A DNA stretch of 64,000 nucleotides from Hymenobacter convexus (GTDB lineage: Bacteria > Bacteroidota > Bacteroidia > Cytophagales > Hymenobacteraceae). Positions 17,268-24,800 of the stretch are shown here, piece after piece (position 1 is the stretch's first letter; the number at the start of each line of letters is the position of its first letter). The position numbers and the translations under genes are program-made. The DNA is taken from positions 124,001-188,000 of the forward strand of contig NZ_JAUQON010000011.1 of assembly GCF_030580955.1 (NCBI RefSeq), written 5' to 3'. The notes below the pieces were generated by a model that was not told the origin of the DNA, did not search any database, and was given only the letters and a program-made list of their open reading frames with translations.

Positions 17268-18275
17268 ATGTCCCAAACCACCGAAAATTCCCTGGCCACC
17301 CCCGTTGGTACCACGCTGGAGCGCTATATAAAGCGCAAGGAAGCCGAATTTGCCTACGCCACCGGCGAGCTGAGCCAACTGCTGCGCGACATTGCCCTGG
17401 CCGGTAAAATCGTGAACCGCGAAGTGAACCGGGCGGGCCTCTCGCGCATCACCGGGGCTATGGGCGAGAAAAACGTGCAGGGCGAAAACCAGCAGAAGCT
17501 CGACGTAGAAGCCAATATTCGCTTCATTCGGGCGCTGACCAATGGAGGCGAGGCCTGCGCCATTCTCTCGGAAGAGGACGAGCACATCATCGAAACCGGC
17601 AACACCAACGGCAAGTACGTGGTGGCCATCGACCCACTCGACGGCTCGTCGAACATCGACGTGAACATCAGCATCGGTACTATTTTCAGCATTTACCGCC
17701 GGGTGTCGCGCATTGGCGGGCCGGCCCGCAAGGAGGACTTTTTGCAGGGTGGCCGCTCGCAGGTGGCAGCCGGTTACATCCTGTATGGCTCCAGCACCAT
17801 GCTCGTGTACACCACCGGGCACGGCGTGGCGGGCTTCACGTATGAGAATTCGCTGGGCGAATTTTTCCTCTCGCACCCCGACATCAAGATTCCGCGCCAG
17901 GGACCGGTGTTCAGCTGCAACGAAGGCAACTGGTTCGACTACCCCGAGTTCGTGCGCACCTTTTTGATGACCTGCAAGGAGCGTCGCCTCACGGCCCGCT
18001 ACGTGGGCTCGCTGGTGGCCGACTACCACCGCAACCTCTTCACGGGCGGCATCTACATGTACCCGCCCACCGTGGACAAGCCGACCGGCAAGCTGCGTTT
18101 GCTCTACGAAGGCTACCCGCTGGCTTTCATCATTGAGCAGGCCGGCGGCGTGGCCGTGACCGGCGCCGACGTAGTGCTCGACGTGCACCCCACCGCCGAC
18201 CTGCACCAGCGCGCGCCGCTGTTTGTGGGTTCAGCCGATTTGGTGGAAGAGCTACAGGCAGTGGCGGCCCAATAA
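17268..18275 (+). CDS. fbp: Fructose-1,6-bisphosphatase class I
   Basis: Fbp hydrolyses fructose 1,6-bisphosphate to fructose 6-phosphate, the control step of gluconeogenesis. The product is 335 residues, normal for the class. The signature DPLDGSSNIDVNISIGTIF (about residues 123-141) holds the metal-binding Asp residues, and SEEDEHI lies upstream. FTGGIYMYPPT, KLRLLYEGYPLAF and EQAGG are conserved too. ATG 17241 is an alternative start, overlapping the previous stop. Next to a uronate pathway that yields pyruvate and triose phosphate, it would supply hexose phosphates. Confidence 0.95.
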   Translation: MSQTTENSLATPVGTTLERYIKRKEAEFAYATGELSQLLRDIALAGKIVNREVNRAGLSRITGAMGEKNVQGENQQKLDVEANIRFIRALTNGGEACAILSEEDEHIIETGNTNGKYVVAIDPLDGSSNIDVNISIGTIFSIYRRVSRIGGPARKEDFLQGGRSQVAAGYILYGSSTMLVYTTGHGVAGFTYENSLGEFFLSHPDIKIPRQGPVFSCNEGNWFDYPEFVRTFLMTCKERRLTARYVGSLVADYHRNLFTGGIYMYPPTVDKPTGKLRLLYEGYPLAFIIEQAGGVAVTGADVVLDVHPTADLHQRAPLFVGSADLVEELQAVAAQ

Positions 18276-18279
18276 GCGC

Positions 18280-20274
18280 ATGTTGAGGCGCGGAAAGGTT
18301 CTGCTGTGCATGTTGGTAGCCGTGAGCGCCAGCCTCAGCGCCCGCGCCCAGCAGCCCAGCGCCAACGTGCTGGACTGGAAAGCCCCGGCTACGCTCAGCA
18401 CTTATCTGTTGCAGCAAATGCACGCCCAATACGCGCCCCGCGCGGCGGAGCTGGACCGCGCCGCGCAGTCGGCCGCTGGGGCAGCGGCCTACCGCGACAG
18501 CGTGCGGGCGCGCTTCCGGCGGGTGCTGGGGCCGCTGCCAATGCGCACGCCCCTGCGGGCCCAAGTGACGGGCCAGCTGGCACGGGAGGGTTTTCGCATC
18601 GAGAAAGTCATTTACGAAAGCACGCCCAACCACCACGTTACGGCCAATTTATACGTGCCGACGGGCAAGGGCCGGAAGCCGGGCGTGCTGCTGTTCTGCG
18701 GGCACGAGCAGGAATCGAAGGCGACGCTTTCGTATCAGAAAACCGCCATTTTGCTGGCGCAACACGGCTTTGTGGTGTTGGTCATCGACCCCATTTCGCA
18801 GGGCGAGCGCATGCAGCTGACCGATGCCGCCGGCAAAGCCCTCACCCGCGGCGGCACCACCGAGCACACGTTGCTGAACGCCGGCGCGGCGCTGGTGGGC
18901 ACCACCACGTCGGCTGAGGAATATTGGGACAACAAGCGGGGCCTCGACTACCTGCTGACCCGGGCCGAGGTGGATACTGCTCGTCTGGGCTGCCTGGGCA
19001 ACTCCGGCGGCGCCACCCAAACGGCCTACTTCATGGCCCTGGAGCCGCGCATGAAAGTAGCCGCCTTGTGCAGCTACGTGGCCGCCGGCGAGCGCAACCT
19101 GGAGCTGACCGGCCCCGCCGACGGCTGCGTGATGCTGCCCGGCGCCGGCCGCGCCCGGCTGGACCTAGCCGACTGGCCCGTCATGTTTGCGCCCAAGCCG
19201 CTGCTGGTGCTGGCCGGCCGTTACGACTTCGTGGACTACACCCAGATACAGGCGGCCACGGCTGAAACGAGCCGCATTTACGCGGCTTTGGGCAAAGCCG
19301 AGCAGTTTGATTTTTTCACCTATGACGACGGCCACGGCATTTCGCAGCCCAAGCGCGAGGCGGCGGTAGCGTGGTTCCGACGTTGGTTGTATGGGGACTC
19401 GAATCCGGTTCGGGAAGTCCGCATGGCTGTTTCAACCGAAAAAGAATTGCGCTGCACCAGCACGGGCCAGGTCAACACGGCTTTCAAGAAAGAAGAGAAT
19501 CTGGCGGCGAAGCATTTAGCCGCTGCTCAAGCCATGGCACTGCAACGGAGCGCGGCATCCGGGGCAGAGTGGCACAAGCTATTGGCGACGACGCTGGGCG
19601 AAACAGTGGCGGCTTCGCCCAAGCGCATGTCCATTTCGATGCTCGATACCTTGAAGCGAGACGGTATTGCCTGGCAAAAGGGGATTTTGCGGGCCGACGA
19701 TGAGCCGCCGCTGCCGCTGCTGCTAGCCTTGCCTACCGGCGCCGAGCCCACCAAAGTGCTTGTCTGGCTGCCCGAAGCCGGCAAGGCCGCCGCGCTCGAC
19801 AGCGCCCGGCAGCTGCAAGCCTACCTCCGCCAGGGCACCGCCGTGGTGCTGGCCGACTTGCGCGGGCTGGGCGAAACCACCGACCCGGCTGCCTTCAACG
19901 ACCCCAAATACTACAACCGCGAGTACCGTAACGCAATGCTGGCTTTGCACACAGGCCGCCCCCTGCTGGCCCAGCGCCTAAATGACATTGCCCAACTCCG
20001 TGTGTTTGTCCGTAATACCGAGCATCTGCACGCCGCCCCGCTCGAAATTCGGGCCAGCGGCCGGGCGGCCCTGCCCGCCATGCTGATGGCCGCAGCCTCC
20101 CCAGCCATTAGCCGCCTCACCGTGGAGCAGTTGCCGCTCTCGTTTCAGCAACTGCTGGAACAGCCCGAAACCAAGGATGCTTACTCGCAGGTGCTGCCCG
20201 GCGTGCTGCGCCATTGGGACGTGCCCGATTTGCAGCGGGCCCTGGGCGCGCGGCTGGTGCTGGGGAGGAAATAG
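18280..20274 (+). CDS. Secreted two-domain alpha/beta hydrolase (esterase-like)
   Basis: The protein has 664 residues with a signal peptide ending SARAQQ. The first domain (about residues 60-395) is an acetyl-xylan-esterase-like alpha/beta hydrolase with nucleophile Ser242 in LGNSGGA, Asp316 in GRYDFVD and His352 in DDGHG. The second domain (about residues 400-664) repeats the fold in outline (GTAVVLADLRGLGETTD) but has no GxSxG, only IRASGRAA, so it is probably inactive. It starts 4 bases after fbp. Release of acetyl or methyl groups from pectin is a plausible role but is inference. Confidence 0.8.
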   Translation: MLRRGKVLLCMLVAVSASLSARAQQPSANVLDWKAPATLSTYLLQQMHAQYAPRAAELDRAAQSAAGAAAYRDSVRARFRRVLGPLPMRTPLRAQVTGQLAREGFRIEKVIYESTPNHHVTANLYVPTGKGRKPGVLLFCGHEQESKATLSYQKTAILLAQHGFVVLVIDPISQGERMQLTDAAGKALTRGGTTEHTLLNAGAALVGTTTSAEEYWDNKRGLDYLLTRAEVDTARLGCLGNSGGATQTAYFMALEPRMKVAALCSYVAAGERNLELTGPADGCVMLPGAGRARLDLADWPVMFAPKPLLVLAGRYDFVDYTQIQAATAETSRIYAALGKAEQFDFFTYDDGHGISQPKREAAVAWFRRWLYGDSNPVREVRMAVSTEKELRCTSTGQVNTAFKKEENLAAKHLAAAQAMALQRSAASGAEWHKLLATTLGETVAASPKRMSISMLDTLKRDGIAWQKGILRADDEPPLPLLLALPTGAEPTKVLVWLPEAGKAAALDSARQLQAYLRQGTAVVLADLRGLGETTDPAAFNDPKYYNREYRNAMLALHTGRPLLAQRLNDIAQLRVFVRNTEHLHAAPLEIRASGRAALPAMLMAAASPAISRLTVEQLPLSFQQLLEQPETKDAYSQVLPGVLRHWDVPDLQRALGARLVLGRK

Positions 20275-20367
20275 CTGCCGGGAGCAGTTTGCAGGTCGAT
20301 GCAAGGCTGGATGATGCAGGCGCAGAATTTGCCCCGGCGTCAACACCCATTCGACTCTAAAGCCGCG

Positions 20368-21396
20368 CTAAGCCGACGCACTTTGCTCCAGCAATTCGTT
20401 CTGCCACAGCAGCTGCTCGGGCCGGATGGGGTAGGGGGCGCCGTACCGAATAGCCTGGAATACGGCTTCGAACAAACCCAGGTAGTTGCCGGGCGCGGCT
20501 GGGTCGGGCGTGGTAGTCAGCGCCCCATCAGGGCCGGCCAACGTTAAGCGGCCTTCTTCGCCGGGCTTTTCGCGGCCGTATTCGGGGGCTGCGGGCGACA
20601 TGCCGCTTAGCAGCTGGGCTTCCTGCGGGTCGGTGCGGCCTTTCTGGTAGCTGCCTTGGGAGCCGTGTAGCACATAGGCGGGCACGGGGTTGGCAATGAG
20701 CAGGCCCGAGGTCAGCCACACATTGAGGCCCTGCGGGTAGCGCAGGTGCAGCGAAAAATAGTCGTCGACCTGGGTGCCGGGGCGGTAGTGGCCCACGGTT
20801 TTGTGGCAGCTCAGCGGCCGGCCAAACAGGCTGATGGCCTGGTCGATGAGGTGCGGGCCCAGGTCGTAAAGCAAGCCGCTGCCGGGCAATACGTCTTCCT
20901 TGAATTTCTTGGGGTTGAGCGTGGGCTTGTAGCGGTCGAAGCGGAAATGCACTTCGATGAGCTGGCCCAGCTGGCCGCTTTCCACCACGCGGCGCACAGC
21001 GCCAAAGTCGGTGTCCCAGCGGCGGTTGTGGTAGGCCAGCAGGTGGCGGTCCATTTGCTTGGCCAGCGCCAGCAGTTCCTGCAGCTGGGCTACGGAGGTG
21101 GCCACCGGTTTTTCGAGCAGCACGTGCTTGCCGGCGCGCAGGGCCTGGCTGGCCAACTCGAAGTGGGTGCCGCTGGGCGTGTTCACCACCACCAGCTCAA
21201 TGCTGGGGTCGGCCAGCAACTCGGCCACGCTGCCGAAGCTGCGGATGCCGGGGTAGTCGTGGTGCATGCGCTGCTCGGTGCGCTCGGCCACGGCATACAG
21301 CTCGAAGCCGGGGTGCGCGGCCAGAAAAGGGGCCTGAAAAAGCTTGCCCGACATGCCGTAGGCCAGCAGGGCGGTGCGAATGGGAGCGGTAGTCAT
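20368..21396 (-). CDS. Gfo/Idh/MocA-family oxidoreductase
   Basis: This NAD(P)-dependent sugar or inositol-type oxidoreductase has 342 residues. The N-terminal Rossmann part contains ALLAYGMSGKLFQAPFLAAH, VVVNTPSGTHFELA and the family motif EKPVATS. The C-terminal domain has the catalytic-region motif LYDLGPHLIDQAI. The substrate cannot be told from sequence. It is convergent with the esterase gene. A near-consensus promoter box on the - strand (CAAAGTAA at 21402-21409) stands just before the start, so its mRNA may have almost no leader. Confidence 0.88.
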   Translation of the reverse strand: MTTAPIRTALLAYGMSGKLFQAPFLAAHPGFELYAVAERTEQRMHHDYPGIRSFGSVAELLADPSIELVVVNTPSGTHFELASQALRAGKHVLLEKPVATSVAQLQELLALAKQMDRHLLAYHNRRWDTDFGAVRRVVESGQLGQLIEVHFRFDRYKPTLNPKKFKEDVLPGSGLLYDLGPHLIDQAISLFGRPLSCHKTVGHYRPGTQVDDYFSLHLRYPQGLNVWLTSGLLIANPVPAYVLHGSQGSYQKGRTDPQEAQLLSGMSPAAPEYGREKPGEEGRLTLAGPDGALTTTPDPAAPGNYLGLFEAVFQAIRYGAPYPIRPEQLLWQNELLEQSASA

Positions 21397-21805
21397 ATCC
21401 CAAAGTAACGCAGCGGCGAGGCAACCCGAGCGACGTTAGCCCAGCAACCGTTGCGCATGAAAAAGCGGCTGAAAGGCCAGGCCGGCTCCTGAAAACTGAA
21501 TATTTACGGGAAACCCGAAATGGATACTATTTAGAAAATTGTTGATAATCAACAGGTATTCATGGCTAATGCGGGGCATGGCTGGATTGCTTTTTTGATT
21601 GTGCCTAACTTGTACCGGGTTTTTAACGCAACGCCGGGCACTATCCTTCGAGCCAGGCGTTTGCGTTGGAAAAGCAGTCCGCTGATTCCTGGGCGCGTCG
21701 TTGCACGGCCGCGGCAGTCGGGCGGCGCGGCGCAGACTGCTACATTGAAAATCCGGGACGGCTCGGGCTTGTCAGCAAGCCCTTCTACTACTGAAAACTG
21801 ACTTT
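21397..21805. other. 409-base intergenic region with palindromes
   Basis: No gene is supported. The region separates the divergent oxidoreductase and 1849-residue protein genes. It holds GTTGATAATCAAC (21541-21553), a perfect dyad that could bind a regulator. Just before the start of the large gene, GGGCTTG-TCAG-CAAGCCC (21765-21782) would form a hairpin in the mRNA leader. I find no clear TAnnTTTG box. Confidence 0.5.
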
Positions 21806-24800
21806 ATGAATCGATACCTCATATTCACTGCGTGGTTGAGCTTGTTGCTGGGCGGCCATTCGGCGGCCCAGGCTCAAACCAAAGCGGCACCGCCCGGCAC
21901 GGCGCCGGCGCCGCCGCGCTACCAGGTGGGCACGCTGGCCACCGACCCGGCCCAGTACATCCTCGACGCGCAGAGCATGATGGCCGCCACGCGCAATGCC
22001 GCCGCCATGGCTTCGGCCGCCCGCCTGAAAGAGCTGTGGGGCTCGAACCGCCTCACCTCGTCGCAGCAGGCGCGCATCGTGGCGCTGTCGCAGGTGATGC
22101 TGGCGCAGCATTTCCGGCCGCGGCCGCACTTCGAGAGCTTATTCGGGGCCATTGTGGGCGGTGCTACAAAGGCTAAGCTCAGCGATGCCCAGATGGACCA
22201 GTACCTCGATGTGCTGGGCCAGACCCTGCAAAAGGAGGCGCCCCAGGAAACCGAGAAATTCATCACCTCCACCAACCGCTTTTTCAACGGCGGCTACCTC
22301 TACCGCACGGGTTTCAACTCGCTGCGGGCGGTGGGCGGCACGGTGTCGTTTGCGTATTCGCCCGTTGCCGCGCCGGTTTCCAACCTCGATTTCAACACCG
22401 CGCCCGCGCCCAAAGAGGACCCGTTGCCCGCCGCGCCCAAGCCCGTGGCCAAAAAGCCCACGGCCGCCAAGCCGGCCGCTAAACCGGCCCCTAAGCCCGC
22501 TCCAAAAAAGAAAGCCAGCAGCAGCGGCTGGGACACGGCCGACCTTTGGTCGTCGCCCTCGGGTGGCGGCTGGGGCGATGCCGACGATGGTTGGGGCGCG
22601 CCCGTGAAGAAAAAGACTCCGGCCAAAAAGGCGGTAGCCAAAACCGCCCCCGCCACCAAAGCCAGCCCGGCCGCCAAAACGCCTTCCGCATCGGAGGTGG
22701 CGGCCAAGGCAGCGGCTTTTGAGACGCCTACCGCCAGCTTCACGCCCTCGGCTACGCCGTACGAGGACTACCAGGCGCCGCCCGCGCGTGGTGCCGTGCT
22801 GGTCATTAAAGATGCCGACCTGTTTATGGCTTCGGCCGGCGACTCGGTGTTTGTGAAAAAGGTGAGCGGCACGGCCGTGCCCAATTCCAACCGCTTCATT
22901 GGCACCGGCGGGCAGTTTGTATGGTCCATCAAAAGCAATCTGGTAACGGCCGATTTGGCGGGCTTCGACTTCGACATGAGCAAGCCCGAGTTCACGGCCC
23001 AGCCCGTGACGTTGACCTACCCGGCCGTGCTGGAAGCGCCCGTGAAGGGTGCCCTCAGCTACAAGGCCGTGCGGCGCAAGCCCGGCGCGACGGACAACGG
23101 CTACCCGCGCTTCATCTCGCTCACCAACGATGCCCGCATCAAGAGCCTGGGCGACAACATTCAGTACCGTGGCGGCCTGTCGATGGCCGGCGGCCGGGTG
23201 CTCAGCGCGGCCTTGGACGGCTCGCTGTCCAACCTCACGGTGAGCCTCGACGGCAAGCCCAAGTTCAAGGCCGCCTCGCGGGCCTATGTGCTCGGCGACT
23301 CGCTGATTACGGCCACCCGGGCCGCCGTCACCATCTACGAAGGCGCCAAGGACTCCGTGACGCACCCCGGCGCGCAGCTCAAGTATTCCAAGGCCAAGCA
23401 GCAGCTCAAGCTTTCGCGCGAGGAAGGCCTGTATAAAAACACGCCCTACAGCGACTCCTACCACCAGATGGAAATCCGGACGCAGGCCCTGACCTGGAAC
23501 CTGCGCCAGCCCACCATCAACTTCGAGGTGCTGTCGTCGAAAAACCAGCAGTCGGCCGATTTTGAGAGCAAGGAGTTTTTTACCAACAACCGCTATCAGC
23601 AGCTCAAAAGTATCAACCGTCTGCACCCGCTCCAGATGCTGGTGGGCTACAGCCAGACGCACGGCGACGTGAAAACCATCAACGTGAGCGACCTGGCCCG
23701 CGACCTGCAAACCTCAGAAGACAACATGCGCAGCGCCGCCTCGGGCCTGACGCGCGACGGCTACGTGAGCTGGAACCCGCAGACCGGCGAGGTCACCATT
23801 CTGCCCAAGGGCTTTCACTACGTGGCTTCGGCCCGCGATAAGAAGGATTACGACCACCTGGCCATCAAGTCCTTGTCGGGCTCGGGGCGCAATGCCACGC
23901 TCAACCTGAACACCAACGAGCTGCTGGTGCGCGGCGTGGAGCGCTTCAACTTTTCCGACGACTCGGCCACGGTATTCGTGAAGCCGGACAGCTCCATTAT
24001 TCGCATTGGCAAAAACCGCAACATCGATTTCAGCGGCACGGTGGTGGCGTCGGCCATGCGCTTCAAGGGCCGCGAGTTCAAGTTCGATTATGACGGTTTT
24101 TACGTCGACATGGCCAAGATTGACTCCATCGTCATTCGCAGCGAGGCCAAGGACGCCAAGGGCAAGCCCAACGGCAAGCGCGCCGATTTCGCCCTTACCA
24201 ACAAGGGCAAAACCTCCAGCGGCCGCCTCTTTTTGAACGACCCCAAGAACAAGTCGGGCCGCAAGAAAAAGCCGCAGTACCCGTCGTTCGATTCCAAAAC
24301 CGGCTCCAACGTGTTCTTCGGCAAGCAGGATGTGCTGGGCGGCGCCTACGACTCGACGATGGTGTTCGACATCCCGCCCTTCAAGCTCGACTCGCTCAAC
24401 GGCATCAGCAAATCGGCGTCGGGCTTCGATGGCACGTTCCGCAGCGGCGGCATTTTGCCCGACCTCAAAACCAAGCTCACGGTGCAGGAAGATGGTTCGC
24501 TGGGCTTCACCTACGACGTGCCGAAGGACGGCTTCCCGCTCTACAAGGGCCGGGGCCGGGTGTATAACAAGGTGAAGATGGACGGCAAAGGCCTGCAGGC
24601 CGACGGTACGGTGACTTACCAGTCGGGCACGTTCACCTCGAATAGCTTCGTGTTCTACCGCGACTCGGTGGTGGCCGTGGGCAAAACCGGCGCCATTGCG
24701 GCCAAGAAAACGGCCACGGCCGACATTCCGAAAATGACCCTGCCCACCGGCTACCTCATGAACTGGAACGTGCGCCAGGACTCGATGTACCTGGCCACGC

